Below are positions 1-12,366 of a stretch of 64,000 nucleotides of DNA, piece after piece; the stretch's first letter is position 1, and every line of letters begins with the position of its first letter. A program made the translations under genes and the position numbers. The stretch comes from Glandiceps talaboti (lineage: Eukaryota > Hemichordata > Enteropneusta > Spengelidae): contig NC_135549.1 of assembly GCF_964340395.1 (NCBI RefSeq), positions 25,359,842 to 25,423,841 on the forward strand. The letters run 5' to 3'. The notes below the pieces were generated by a model. The model saw nothing but the letters and a program-made list of their open reading frames with translations. It did not search any database and had not been told where the DNA came from.

Positions 1-145
1 GTTTGCAAGACTTGTTTTAATGTATTTCATTAGGCTTTAATGAGTAACATCATTCAGCTTTTTATAAAATGATTAAAATAAATGAAACCTGAAGAATGTC
101 AACTTTTCATCTTTTCCATCTCTTGGTCAAATCCGATGCATGGGT

Positions 146-210
146 GTATTATATATGTGTGTGTGCATACGTGCGCGTGTGCGTATATGCATGTGTGTGT
201 GCGTGTGTGT
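146..210. repeat. imperfect (GT)n tract
   Basis: Alternating GT/GC-rich dinucleotides with interruptions. It lies in the 3' flank of the GMPPB gene. No gene is seen around it. Confidence 0.6.
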
Positions 211-255
211 AATCATCAATACATGAACTTTGGCTCATGCCCCTAGACATGTAGA

Positions 256-650
256 ACCACAGGGGCTTGAAATTAAATTGGCCACTTGTTTACAAATAGT
301 TGTTTTTTTGTTTATTGTTTACTTTTGTTCTTTACAAAAAAAAATTTTTGTTCACTTTTTTTTGGCTCTTTAAAAATATCTTTTCCCTACAAGGTGCCAT
401 GTAATAAAATGATTATTTGAAAATCTGGTGTTTTTGTCGACTCAATTGCAACTTCTTTTGTTGGTTTTAATAAACACCAGATTTTCAAATCATAACTTTA
501 TTACGTGGCACCTTGTAGGAAAAAGATATTTTTAAAGAGCCAAAAAAAAGTAAACATAAAAAAAAAAAAAAATTTTGAAAAGAAAGAAAATAAATAAACA
601 GAAGCAACTATTTGTAAATAAATATGGACAATTTCAAACCCCTGTGATAT
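256..650. mobile_element. foldback (MITE-like) element, about 390 bp
   Basis: The two halves are near-perfect reverse complements around a loop at about 432-473. The outer arms begin CACAGGGG and end CCCCTGTG. Inner arms containing GGTGCCA/TGGCACC and AACACCAGATTTTCAAA pair over about 70 bp. No ORF is present, as expected of a non-autonomous DNA element. I could not identify a clear target-site duplication. Family unknown. Confidence 0.7.
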
Positions 651-1370
651 AAGTACAAAATACACTTATAGCATCACTCCAGCACATATACACTAGTCTT
701 GGCTTGTTTGAAACATAACAGATATCATGTCATCATACATAGCAATAAAAGGGTATAAACACAGAATAATAAGACATACCCAGGTCTTAACAGGAGTTGT
801 ACACAAAGGTAAATTAATTCACAATGTACTACTAGATAATTTAAATCAAATTAAACTTTATATTCCAATATCTTGCCAGTGTTGTACATTTTATAGTACA
901 TATACAAATAAAATTTCCCCAAAACTTTTGAATACAAGAAAATAAATCACAATTTTTCTAACATAAAGCAATGAGATATAAAGAAGATGACAAATTTACC
1001 AAAATTGACAGAAATACCATTTCACATTTAAGCTTGAAATTGCAATCACCATTCACATAATTTTTATATTTACCTTCTAATTTGAAGGAAAAAAAAATTC
1101 TGAATAATTCCATCCCCCAATTTTCAGAATTCTCAATGATAATTTTTTTTTAAAATCAACATAGCAGCACCTTCAGATTCCTGTACAAAGGAAAATGTAT
1201 ACATATCTCGAAGTATAGAAAACTTGTCTTCAATTTTATGTACATAATTATTATCTGGTAGTCTGTAAATTCTATTATTATTTAAAGGCAATTAGTAGGA
1301 AAGGTAAGAATTCGAATGAAGTACATTTCCATAGATTCATTTTACATTCTTAGAGTACTAGAAAAGCTAG
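651..1370. other. AT-rich flank, nothing recognised
   Basis: No ORF with recognisable homology and no clear repeat. It may include the distal 3' UTR of the minus-strand GMPPB gene, but no convincing polyadenylation signal could be tied to that gene. Confidence 0.4.
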
Positions 1371-1516
1371 CCTACCTGTAGACTTGAGAATGGCTATAAC
1401 ACTACGCTATTCCGCTATCCTAACTGACATTTTGCTCAGGAAACGGAGTGAAAATTCAAAACATCAGTTAGGATAGCGGAATAATGTAGTGATAGCTATT
1501 CTCAAGTCTACAGGTT
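1371..1516. mobile_element. foldback element, family A, short copy
   Basis: The left arm (CCTGTAGACTTGAGAATGGC...) and right arm (...CTCAAGTCTACAGG) pair over about 50 bp around a roughly 40 bp loop. A longer relative with the same kind of arms (TCAGTTAGGA and CTGAAGACTTC/GAAGTCC) lies at 34867-35311, so this copy looks like an internally deleted derivative. No coding capacity. Confidence 0.75.
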
Positions 1517-2105
1517 GGGAATAGAAAACTGAATATAAACTATATAGTTTCATTATCTAAAAAAACTGGGTAGGAAACCCTTGAGGAAACAACTTATTGG
1601 TTCAGACACAATTTACCTTGTACTTGCATTTTCTGACATAGAACAAGTGATACAAAAATGTAGTCTGAACGGTCCAGTCAGTGGTTTCACTTTAATAAGT
1701 AACAACTCACTACCCCACTGCATATTATGTAAGAGGAAACAATGCTTGGAACTTAAAGGCTAAACAAGTTGGTAAATATCTGCTTGGTATGTTCTCCAGG
1801 CTTTACCAGTGTTCACCTCCCTATTATCATATTCGTATGTTGTAATGACTCTGTTAGGTCATGGATGTATTTAGGGAGTCTCTCCCCTAATATATCCATG
1901 ATTTTACTAAATAGCCCATAACCATGGCAATGATTCTAAAAGTGACACAGTCTGTAACTTGGGTTTTCATTTCAGCTATAAAAGTACAAGTGTAATGCAT
2001 ATGCTGATAAAATACATAATAACTAAACTGTGCCTAGGAGCAGAGCAATTGAAACTGTGACATAATATCATTCTCGCAAAACCAGATATGTTATTTCATT
2101 CAAGA

Positions 2106-2165
2106 CACTGCCACTCTTGGACGGTGCCGTAAAGAGAGGCTGTGGTTTACGACGATGTAACATAT
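2106..2165 (+). repeat. dispersed repeat K, copy 1
   Basis: About 60 bp around GGACGGTGCCGTAAAGAGAG and TGTGGTTTACGACGATGTA. It is matched in inverted orientation at 17581-17665. Nature unknown; both copies are more GC-rich than their surroundings. Confidence 0.5.
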
Positions 2166-2617
2166 AGGGATTTGAAAACACACAAAATGACAAAATAACC
2201 ATGACTTTGGTGTCTTTTCAAATTCATTGATTGTGGAAAAAGTTATCAAAACCATTCTATATGTCCAGATTCTTGGTGGGAGCTCTACCAGTTTGTAAAC
2301 ATACCTTGATATATCTTAGTATTTGAAAAAAAGGATCAGTATAAATGTATTAAATTACAGCGTTGGAGAATAAATGTGCTTGCACTCTGGGTTTATACTT
2401 AGTAATGAAAATTTCTACCGACACAAAACATTTTGTGGAAGCAAATCCCAAATTTTCTCAAGGTGTTTTTGTTTTTTTTATTCTGTGAGTAAAAATTTTC
2501 ATTGCTATTAAATTACACTTTTGTTCCAAACACAAACTTGAAAATTGTACCTGAAATTTTCTGCTGCACACTTCAGTCTTTGTCAACAGATTGACCCATT
2601 ATTCAGAGCATGTGAGT

Positions 2618-3000
2618 TTAAAGTGGTCTTATGGATGACAAGTGGGTATTTATTTGTTATTTTTTATTCATAAAACAATTCTACTATGTTGTCCTACTTG
2701 AAAAAGGAATGTGAAACAACATATACCAAGTCTGTGTTTGTAACTCAATACATTGCTAACAATTGAAAAAAAAAATGTGTGTAAAATGTTTGTTATTGTA
2801 CAGTGTATATACAATGACAAACGTTCAGACACTTTCTTGCTTTTTGCAATTTATTGAGTTACAAAAAAAGGACTTGATATATATTATTTCACATTCCATT
2901 TTCAAGAAGGAAAACATAGTAAAGTTGTTTTATGAATAATGAATAAAAAATAAAAAATAAAAAATAAATTCCCCATTTGTCATCCATATGGCCACTCTTA
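2618..3000. mobile_element. foldback element, family B, copy 1
   Basis: Inverted-repeat element with arms TTAAAGTGGTCTTATGGATGAC and GTCATCCATATGGCCACT. The internal landmarks GTGAAACAACATAT and TGCAATTTATTGAGTTACAA recur in four other copies in this window (28660, 30992, 51532, 61960). No ORF. Probably a non-autonomous DNA transposon; the superfamily is not determined. Confidence 0.75.
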
Positions 3001-3855
3001 TGCAATAAATTGGATTACCAACACAGATGAATTTATAAGTATATTTCAGTAATAAACACAGGCAAACCCTTCAAGTCAGACTGTGTCCGTTTAAAACATA
3101 GCAAAGTCACTGATAATAAAGCACTCTACTTTCTGTAATAAAGAATACAAATTCTAGCTGTCCCTGAAAAGTGAAATTCATTAAGTATGATGTTGAAAAG
3201 AAACCCAGCACACAATTTATATTTTCTTTCCTTTGGAAATCAATTTAAATTATCAATAAAATAAAATAAAATAAACTAAACCCAAATTGTGCATCATGAC
3301 AATAAATCAAATAAAATATTCCACTCTTGAAGAATGATTTGAGTGAAAGAGAATGGATTTCAGAGTATATCTTATTCAGTCAGCATAAAATTGACCCTTT
3401 ATGAGAACACAGTGTCCCTGTAAGAAAAGCAGAACAGGGTGTATTTTACAATACAGTAAGTACAATACACATAGACTTGTCTCCTCAATAAAGTCCTAGT
3501 TCATTTACTCCTTTTATCCACTTTCACCATAATTATATATCTACCTGGAAAGGTACAAGTTATCAAGTTCATTAGAAATCGTAGCCTAGAGACTATGTAC
3601 TAGGCTATCTGACTCGACACACTGGCTGGCAAATGACATTGTCAGTTGTCTGGGCTCTAGAATTCCTGTTGACCTACTTTGTGAGAAACCCTTATCAAAT
3701 TAACTTCTAAGGTTGTTATACTAATGGGGTATTTTTATGCCATCACCTTATTCCCACAGACACAGGGAATCTGATTTCATTCACTACTTATATTTGTAAC
3801 TGTGAAGATCTATTTTGAGATTACCTATTACATTTAATATGTCATCATACATTGT

Positions 3856-3882
3856 AGTTAGTTAGTTAGTTAGTTAGTTAGT
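3856..3882. repeat. (GTTA)n microsatellite
   Basis: About six uninterrupted GTTA units. Confidence 0.85.
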
Positions 3883-4133
3883 AATTAATAACATTAGATA
3901 CGCTCGTCATGGAAGTACTATGATTCATACACAAGTTCTCTTCTTTGATTGGGAAGCAGACAAATCAATTGTCCTTCAGTGTCTAACTGGATCTGACAGA
4001 ATGATCCATATCAGTAATTAATATTTGAATTATACTGGAAACAATTTCACTCAGATAGCATTTAAGTTGTTTTATCTGAAAGAACACTTCATATTAATCA
4101 AGATGGCCGACAAAGTTTTAGTTACCATGGTTA

Positions 4134-7100
4134 CTACATGATGATTTGTGGTTCTGCTACTGAATCGCCAATAGATTTGTGAGGTAAGATACGTCCGCCA
4201 TTGACATACACTTCATCTTTCACTATCACATCTTCACCAAGTACTGAGACGTTTTCCATTCTGACCTGCCCAATACAAATTAAAATGGTTTTCTATATAA
4301 AAGATTCCAATGAAATACTGGGTCTAACTTACATGGTAAATTCAGGCCTCAATTCTATGATAGATGATACATGAACTTATCAATTTCCCAATGTTACGGT
4401 TTCATTTTAAAATCTAAAATGTTATAAATGATACATCTCATTATTTACCAGTATTAGTTTCTTCAACGTATTGATTCTGATACATCTGTGTATATACTTA
4501 ACCACTGTCCAATGGTTGCAACACTCCAAGACATATAAAAGGTGATATATATGTGCACTTATGGCCACTATCCAATGGTACATCTCTATTCCAAGAGTGT
4601 ATTTACCAACTGTCCAATGGCACTCCTTCATTTAAAAAGTCTTATCCACTGTCCAATATTACACTACGTTTAAGAGTTATAGATCTGTGTACTTACCCAC
4701 TGTCCAATGGTACACTTTGCTTAAGAGTTATAGATGGTACATCTGTGTACTTACCCACTGTCCAATGGTACACTTTGTTTAAGAGTTATAGAAGCAATGG
4801 TACATCTGTGTACTTACCCACTGTCCAATGCTACACTTCCATCCAATGATAGACGACTCAATCCACGAATGTGATTTACATGTAGTGCCTTTCAACACTG
4901 TACTACGTTTTATACACACACCATCTTCTATGACTACATCTGGACCTACTGTCACATTGGGACCTATCCGACACTTGTGTCCAATTTTTGCACTAGGATC
5001 CTATCAAAGAAGGGAGCAAAAATATTGAAATTATCTTGTATACATGTATAGTAAGATGCATTATACTAGGTGATAGGCTTATATGCAAGGAGGGAACATA
5101 ATATGAAAAAAAGACATTTAATTTGGGATACAAAACATACATCAGTTATGAGCAGACAAAATGTGGTAATCAAAAAAATAACCAATTTGTGACAGAAAAT
5201 AAAAAAATCAAATTAGTCTATATCATACTGGACTTACTTTAAACTCTCTCCCTACATTATACATACCAATAATTTACCCTGCTGGACTGAAAAATAGTAA
5301 ATGATTGAAGTGTCAATATGAAATGAAATGTTATAATTACCACTAGGACATTTCCTACAATGCCATCTCCCTTGGCTAGTTTGTCTGGTGCTGTGTTTCT
5401 GAGGTGGGTAAGATAAAGGCACATTCCAGTCAGGAAATCTTTAGGCTGACCAACATCCATCCAATAACCTAGAAGTATTATAATATTACAGGACTAATTA
5501 AAGAATTTAATGGGCAATGAAAGATTGTTGAGACAGCTCTAGACATGAGGGTCATATGCTATTAAACACACTGGTACAGGGAGATGTTTCATTCTGCTTT
5601 CATAACTTTTGATGCATACAATATTTACATGTAACAGACTATCGACATTTGCACTGAAATAAAGTAATTTTATCTCACTGCAAACAGGTATCCAAATCAC
5701 TTTTACTTATTGGTATTAAAGTCGCACCATATAATCAATGCACGTTTAGTGAGATATGACATAACAATTCACATTGTACTTTGTGTGTCTTGATGTTTAG
5801 TTATGTATGACATAACTAAAGGAAGGAAGACCGATGAAAAAATTCATCATACTGCCAAAGTGATTGCTAAAACTAACCTATTGTTTTGATTCATAGTAGA
5901 CCCTCATACAAAGAATGTTCATGGCAAACACTTAAATTGTACCCACCTTTCAATTCAAATGCAAATAACTCTCCATCTTTTGCCATAGCAGGGAATATTT
6001 CTTTTTCTATAGATGTTGGTTTCAGCTGTAAGCAAAATTTAAGTCAGAGTTATTTGACTTAAATTGTCATAACTAATTATGACATAGAAAATATTGACAA
6101 ATTTAATTACATACAAAGAACTTAACTGGCCTGGAATTTGTGTTCTCATGTTCTGAAGGCTATCAAGGGAATTAAATGATTTCCCTGTAGTTATTATGGA
6201 TTCCATATTAAGATCTTGATGATGACAATAAGTACCTGGTGGCGGTTTATTTGCGTTTCCAGGCCTCAGGCCAATTTGTAAAGAAGTTACACTTTGAAAT
6301 TTTAAGTCAAGACTGTTAATAACATAATATACAAAAATTGAAAGTACAACATAAACATAATATATTATAAATAAAGTAAATAATTTCAAAGAAAGTGTTT
6401 ATGTTTAGAGAAAATCTCTTTACCAAAGATGACAATAAGTATCTTACATATATGTGAGCACTGAAAGGATATATTAAGCTATGAGTAGTGAAATTCTATG
6501 CTTTCCAAAATCTCCAAAATTTTGACGAAAGGCAAATATAAAACAGCAAAGAACACAAAAACTGAAAAACAAACTTGAAAACCTACAGGTATGAGGACAC
6601 AAACCACAGCATTTAATTATTGTAGTCTCGTTATAAATTACACAATGTACAGCTCTCCTTACCTGTATTCTATCTAGTATGGTAGGGTTGAATATATATA
6701 AACCAGCATTGATTTTATTGGATACAAATTCTTGTGGTTTTTCTACAAAACGTTCAATCCTTCCTGTGTGGTCGTATACTACAACACCATATTTGGAAGG
6801 TTCTTCTACCTTGGTTACCTGTATGTGTATAATAATAAGTTACCATCACAACTTGATATCTATGGTACACAGATATGCAGATTTTGTATTGCAGATGACT
6901 TCATTTTCAGAATGTGATTTTCACTAGACAAAATAATGATAAACATTTACTTTTATATTAATATATTGTTTTATGATTGAGATATTCTTTATAAATATCT
7001 TTTATATTATAATAATTGTATTGGTAGTTTTTTCATTTTACAATCTACACCTCACTCTCACTGAACGATAAGTTAAAAATCTTGTACAATGAATTAGTAA

Positions 7101-10100
7101 ATAGTGAAAATCACTGAGATAGCATTTCCACCATGAATTGAAATTAAAATTTGTATAATTAGGTACATGTTATTACACTGGTAATCCACCCTTTGGTTTA
7201 CTAAGAGAGACGCAAACTAAATCTATTGTTCTTCAATGTGGTAGATTACACAAGTGGGTGATAGTGGTTCCTCTGTTGTGTGATTCTAATCACCCTGTGA
7301 TTAAGATAGTGTAAACATTGGAAGTCCTAAAACAGCACTGCAAGTTCAAGGAACTCTAAAATAAACTAGTTTTCAAAAGATGCCTTCCTACTGAGACTAC
7401 CAATGTCCATCCAATAGTTTATCACCTGTTGTATCAACATGTTGTGACAATAGTTTTAGTTTGTGTTTATCTTAGCAAACCGAAGGTTCAACTACCAGCG
7501 TAATAACTCTTGTATTTTCTTTCCCAAAGAATGTATTATTTGCTTTCTTAATCTACCCTCTCTCTACTCTCACTGTATCAATTTTTATGTTGAGGGTGAT
7601 GTACAGTATGAGCCCACATGGCTGGGAGATATTTCATATTTATCGCGTAACTATAATAAAATAAATCTACTGTTAAAACAATACTTATAGTGTAGTGCTA
7701 TACACACTACAATCATCTCCACCCGTATAGTCAAATGGATTTCTCTAGCAACGCATTCTGTTCTTACCACTAACAGCATTAGTTTATGCTATTGGAAGCA
7801 CTGATATAAATGTGATGATGTTATCGAATCCTCACGTCATATTACTGTCAAACTGGACATTGAGTTTGTAGTAAACTGAACAAAATAAACATTCACAACC
7901 ACCTGTCAATGTGAGAAGGATTACTACTGACATGCACTGTTCACCATTTCCCCAGCAGGCAATTTAGCTAGAATTTTGGTAGAATTTGTCCATTTGACTA
8001 GACGTGGAAAGAGAGAAAGACCGTAGAATATGAAAACAACTACATGTATAGTAACTAGACTACAAAACTTACCACTATGAGGCCTTCTTTTCCATTCTTT
8101 TTGTGTGCATCAAGCATTGCTCTAAATGGAAAATCACAGCTGATATCACTGTTCAAAACAAAGAATGGTTCATTGCCTTCTTTAAGAAGTTCTCTTGCAA
8201 GGGCCAATGGTCCAGCTGATAGAAAACGTAAAGAGAAAAAAAATTAAAATAAATAAATAGAAAAAGAATAATGTGTGGTGTGAAAATATGTTCTTTTTTT
8301 TGTATATATGTGTCAGAATTGGTAACATCTGATACACATTTCTGTAAAATTATTTGACCTTTGACCTCACACAAATCCAGAATTAGTCACATCTGGTACA
8401 TACATGTAGTTCTGTAGTATTATTTGACCTTTGACCTCCCACAAACACAGATGTTACTTGCTGTCAAGCCTTCGGTATAAAGTTGATTTTTAGACGAAAC
8501 TGTGAAGGTGGAATGAATTATTAGGCAATTTACCCTCTCAGACTGCTTTTACTGATTTCACATTTGTTTTTTTAAATTGTGAGGAAAATGTTTAGAATTT
8601 ACAAAGTGAAAACGAAACTACATGATATTATTGAATGCACGCTGAGTGTGCTGATATGAATCTGTCATATATGTGTAACAGCTTGCGATAGTTCAACAAT
8701 AGATAATCAATGACACAGACTGTCCACCCACACTGTAGTGCTATACACCATGTGATAGGTGATGTGGCATAATAAGTAAGGTATAGCTGTTGGTATTTTA
8801 TATGACTTTGTACAATCAATGGACAAAAACTGAATACATGTATGCGAGACTAACTGAAGTCATGTAAATACTATCATAATATTGTTTATCACAATAATGT
8901 TTTTTGTGTTTCAAAAAATAAAAAATGTATTGCAGCCATAAAAGGATCTGAGTACCAATTTTTGGATGCTGGTACAGAAGTTTATGTTTGTACATTGCAC
9001 TGTGATAATACATCGTACAAAATACTGGGTTATAGTACAGGTGCACACCACTGGTACAGTACCTTGCAAAACACTGTGACAGTATACTTGTACAAAACAC
9101 TATTAACAGTGTCGGTACAAAACCACTTTGACATTTGACTGTAACTGCACAAAACACAGTGACAGTACCTTTACAAAACAGTGTGCAAAATACGATGACA
9201 GTACCTGTACAAAACACTGTGACAGTACCTTTACAAAACACTGTGCAAAACACTGTGACAGTACCTGTACAAAACACTGTGACAGTACCTTTACAAAACA
9301 CTGTGCAAAACACTGTGACAGTACCTGTACAAAACACTGACAGTACCTTTACAATATACTGTTCAAACTACTGACAGTACCAGAGCATAACACTGTGACA
9401 GTACCTGTTCAAAACACTGTGACAGTACCTTTACAAAACACTGTGCAAAACACTGTGACAGTACCTCTACAAAACATTGTGCCAAGACAAGTACAAACTA
9501 TTGTGACAGTACCAGTGCATAAAACTGTCATAGATTGACAGTACCTGTATGGCCTAAATATTTTCCCAAAAAATAAGTTGTCAATAGAACATAATCAGAG
9601 TTACAACCATGAATGAAATCTATCTGATTGGATTAAATAAATATATTAGAATTATTACAATATGTGTGTACGCATCCGGTTTACCACCCTTCATTCAAAA
9701 CTAATCCATGTAACAGATGTCCCAGTGTACCTATCAATTATTATTATTATCTGACGCTGTCAATGTCATACTTATAGCGCTATATCTGCATGGTGAATGA
9801 ATTTGCTGAGTATTTCTAAATTAAAGGGACACATGCTAACTCATTTTATCTAACTATTACATATTACGTATCTATTATCACATTCATGTGATTTTGATAA
9901 AACATTAATTACTCTACAGTGATGACAAATTTATGCATGTGTATTTTGTTCTATTATTCTGATGTCAACAGCAATTTTTGGGCATGCCTCAAAATTATGT
10001 CTTTGAATCATTCATTACATTGCTGTTTTTGCTAGACATCAAACCGCTACTAGTGATGATTCAGTAAATATAGAATAACGTGGTAATTCTTCTGTCATAT

Positions 10101-12130
10101 GACATAAAAATAACACAGATTAGTTCAGATGTGGACAATATGTCCTTTTAAACAACCTTCTGGTTTTCTAACGTTTTTTACTATGACTGGAATAATGTAG
10201 AATATAAAACTCTTGTTGGCCTTGTAAAGTTAAATGTAATATACATTGTATTTTGATACACTAACTTACATGCCTGTGTGCATAATTATAGAAACATTAT
10301 TAACTAACAGAACTGCAACACTTGAATACATAAGAACCCAGCACATATGGTCTATACATGACAATTTAAGCCCCTACCATATTACAAATTCACAATTTAG
10401 AATGGGGTCAGTTGACATTTTAGAATTTTTTTTTTTTACAAACTATCAATGAATATCAAAAGTTAGATCCTAATATTTTGTGATAATGATATGGTAAATG
10501 TCCTTTTCTTTTATATAGAATGTTCTATACAATACACTTTTAACTCCATTAAATACAATTCACGACACACATATACCATATCATTCAACACTAAAGGGTA
10601 TTCATAGAGAAAAGTGACACTCTAAGACTCAGAGAACTGAAATTGTACTCACCAGTTCCTAAGGGTTCTTCTTCATGTGACATTGTAATTTTTATATTTA
10701 ACTGCAACAAAGAAAACAAGGAGAGGAAAGAGTAATAATTTAGTACAGAGACCAACAATGGTTTTAATGATTTTATTTTGTACGCTGCAAAGTGTTTCTA
10801 TGGAACATTCTTTTTGTTTTGAATACTGTACAGTACAGTACAGTACAGTACAGTACAGTACAGTAGAGTGCAGTGCAGTGCAGTACAGTGCAGTGCAGTA
10901 CAGTGCAGTGCAGTGCAGTATAGTACAGTACAGTACACTGCAGTATAGTACACTGCAGTGCAGTATAGTGCAGTACAGTACAATTACAGTACAGTACAGT
11001 ACAGTGCAGTGCAGTATAGTGCAGTGCAGTACAGTGCAGTGCAGTGCAGTGCAGTACAGTACAGTTCAGTACAGTACAGTACAGTACAGTGCAGTGCAGT
11101 GCAGTGCAGTGCAGTGCAGTATAGTGCAGTGCAGTGCAGTGCAGTGCAGTACAGTACAGTACAGTGCAGTATAGTGCAGTGCAGTACAGTACAGTGCAGT
11201 AGTGCCAAAGCAAAACAAGGTAACAGAACACACCATACAATACAACACAACACAGTGCAACACAACATAGTGCAACACAGCACAACACAACACAATACAA
11301 TATAATATAACACAATACAACACAACACAATACAATACAATACAATACAATACAATACAATACAATACAATACAATACAATACAATACAATACAATACAA
11401 TACAATACAATACAATACAATACAATACAACACAACACAATACAACAAAACACTAGACAATGCAATACAACACTACTGTTACCCTGGAATCATGTGTTAC
11501 TTCAGACACAACATTGAAAGTCTTTTTAAAACTTAAACCCCTACAGTACAAATGTACATGTATATACATATCTACAATTATGACAGGTGAAATAATGGAT
11601 TCATTAATTTGATCACAACAGTCACCCATCACTTCAGTGATATTTTGTCAATATTCATTTATAGAATTCAAAATTAGAATATTGAGTATTATCATATACT
11701 GAGCTGAGTGTTTACTTAAATTACTGCCTCCACAAGAAGACAAGATAAAACAATTCACATGAATATATACACAAATCTTCTGAATCATTTCCATAGTTAC
11801 AAACCTTTTGTTCCTGTGCTTTAAGTTCGTTTTCCAACATGTCTGAAAGATAGCTGACAGCAAGAATGATGTGGTTTACTCCTGCCTGAAGTACAAAACA
11901 GAAAAATGTAGTAAAAAATGACGAATGTCACAGACATTAAATTTTAAAATGTAATATTAACAGCTCACAAACAATAAAGTATATTAACTAAGTTACTTTA
12001 CCTCAACTAGTGCCTCCACTTGGTGAAGTATCATTGGTTTGTTACCAAACTCCACCAATGGCTTGGGTCGATTGAGGGTCAAAGGTCGTAACCTTGTTCC
12101 ATATCCACCAACAAGAATAAGAGCCTTCAT
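4134..12130 (-). CDS. GMPPB: mannose-1-phosphate guanylyltransferase beta, 9 coding exons
   Basis: Makes GDP-mannose from GTP and mannose-1-phosphate in the cytosol, supplying N-glycosylation, O-mannosylation and GPI anchors. Coding exons, 5' to 3': 12130-12002, 11885-11805, 10701-10653, 8215-8073, 6818-6663, 6025-5947, 5468-5341, 5000-4818, 4265-4134. All introns are GT-AG and all phases join, giving 359 aa; the family is about 360 aa. Seen: N-terminal nucleotidyltransferase signature [11 protein letters not shown] with the downstream [12 protein letters not shown] metal-site motif (exon 4); [18 protein letters not shown] (exon 5); [18 protein letters not shown] (exon 7); C-terminal left-handed beta-helix hexapeptides ([17 protein letters not shown]; exon 8); and the conserved end EPQIIM-stop. 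The start is the first ATG of exon 12143-12002, which also carries 13 nt of 5' UTR. The alpha paralogue (GMPPA) is less likely because that family is longer and lacks this intact signature. Intron 3 holds two large simple-repeat blocks. Confidence 0.96.
4440..4850 (-). repeat. tandem repeat derived from the GMPPB exon 8 splice donor
   Basis: About seven degenerate units of roughly 58-63 bp, each with the core CCACTGTCCAATGG (minus strand CCATTGGACAGTGG). This is the last codons of exon 8. The two units nearest the exon also keep a full GTAAGT donor. Using one would place the exon end at 4755 or 4697 instead of 4818, and reading through meets an in-frame TAA soon after. Confidence 0.8.
7177..7503. 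mobile_element. foldback element, family C, copy 1
   Basis: Arms CCTTTGGTTTACTAAGA and TCTTAGCAAACCGAAGG pair. The interior CTAATCACCCTGTGAT and AACAGCACTGCAAGTT is shared with the copy at 38175-38588. It lies in GMPPB intron 4. Non-coding. Confidence 0.7.
8341..8445. repeat. 70-bp tandem duplication carrying two DR1 motifs
   Basis: TGACCTTTGACCT (reverse complement AGGTCAAAGGTCA) occurs at 8355-8367 and 8425-8437. The surrounding sequence (TCTGTA, TATTTGACC, CACAAA) is also repeated, so this is a direct duplication. The motif is the textbook DR1 nuclear-receptor half-site pair (HNF4/RXR type). Intronic position in GMPPB; regulatory function is only inferred. Confidence 0.55.
9052..9535. repeat. 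minisatellite with 60-bp higher-order unit
   Basis: Built from CACTGTGACAGTACC followed by TGTACAAAA or TTTACAAAA (24 bp each) plus a 12-bp CACTGTGCAAAA, giving an exact 60-bp period over about 9180-9330 and more degenerate flanks. It lies in GMPPB intron 3. The open frames across it on both strands are repeat translation, not genes. Confidence 0.85.
10826..11204. repeat. (CAGTR)n pentanucleotide satellite
   Basis: About 75 units of CAGTA or CAGTG, with a few CAGTT/ACACTG interruptions. It is in GMPPB intron 3, just upstream (in gene orientation) of exon 3's donor side. Long open frames here (VQYS repeats) are artefacts of the 5-bp period. Confidence 0.9.
11231..11455. repeat. (ACAAT/ACAAC)n pentanucleotide satellite
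   Basis: A second five-base satellite directly after the CAGTR block. It begins degenerate (ACACA, ATAGT) and becomes a pure ATACA run at about 11325-11430. It is in GMPPB intron 2/3 territory and non-coding. Confidence 0.9.
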
Positions 12131-12366
12131 TTTGAATATTTATCTGTAAATGCAAATAAAACAAAGATCAGCTCCTGACAGAGTGCAATCATTATTTATT
12201 TGTTTTTATACATACATATTAAGTACTTTACTCTACAAATATACTAGATAAATTCATGTATTTATACTATACGAATTAATGAGATTAATAGCTTGAAAAC
12301 ATGGAATGTGCTTGCAAGAAATTAGTAGACGCTCAGAGTAGAAATTTTCAATTCTTAAAAATGTTG

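Noticed and set aside
4553-4849. 98-codon plus-strand ORF over the exon 8 repeats
   Set aside because: Antisense to GMPPB exon/intron 8 and created by the tandem repeat.
9052-9535. CRISPR-like regular repeat array
   Set aside because: There are no unique spacers: the 60-bp unit is repeated in full, and the setting is a eukaryotic intron.
10773-11465. Long open frames (VQYS / VLYCI repeats), up to 230 codons
   Set aside because: Produced by pentanucleotide satellites in GMPPB intron 3; no start context, no domain, and open in several frames on both strands.
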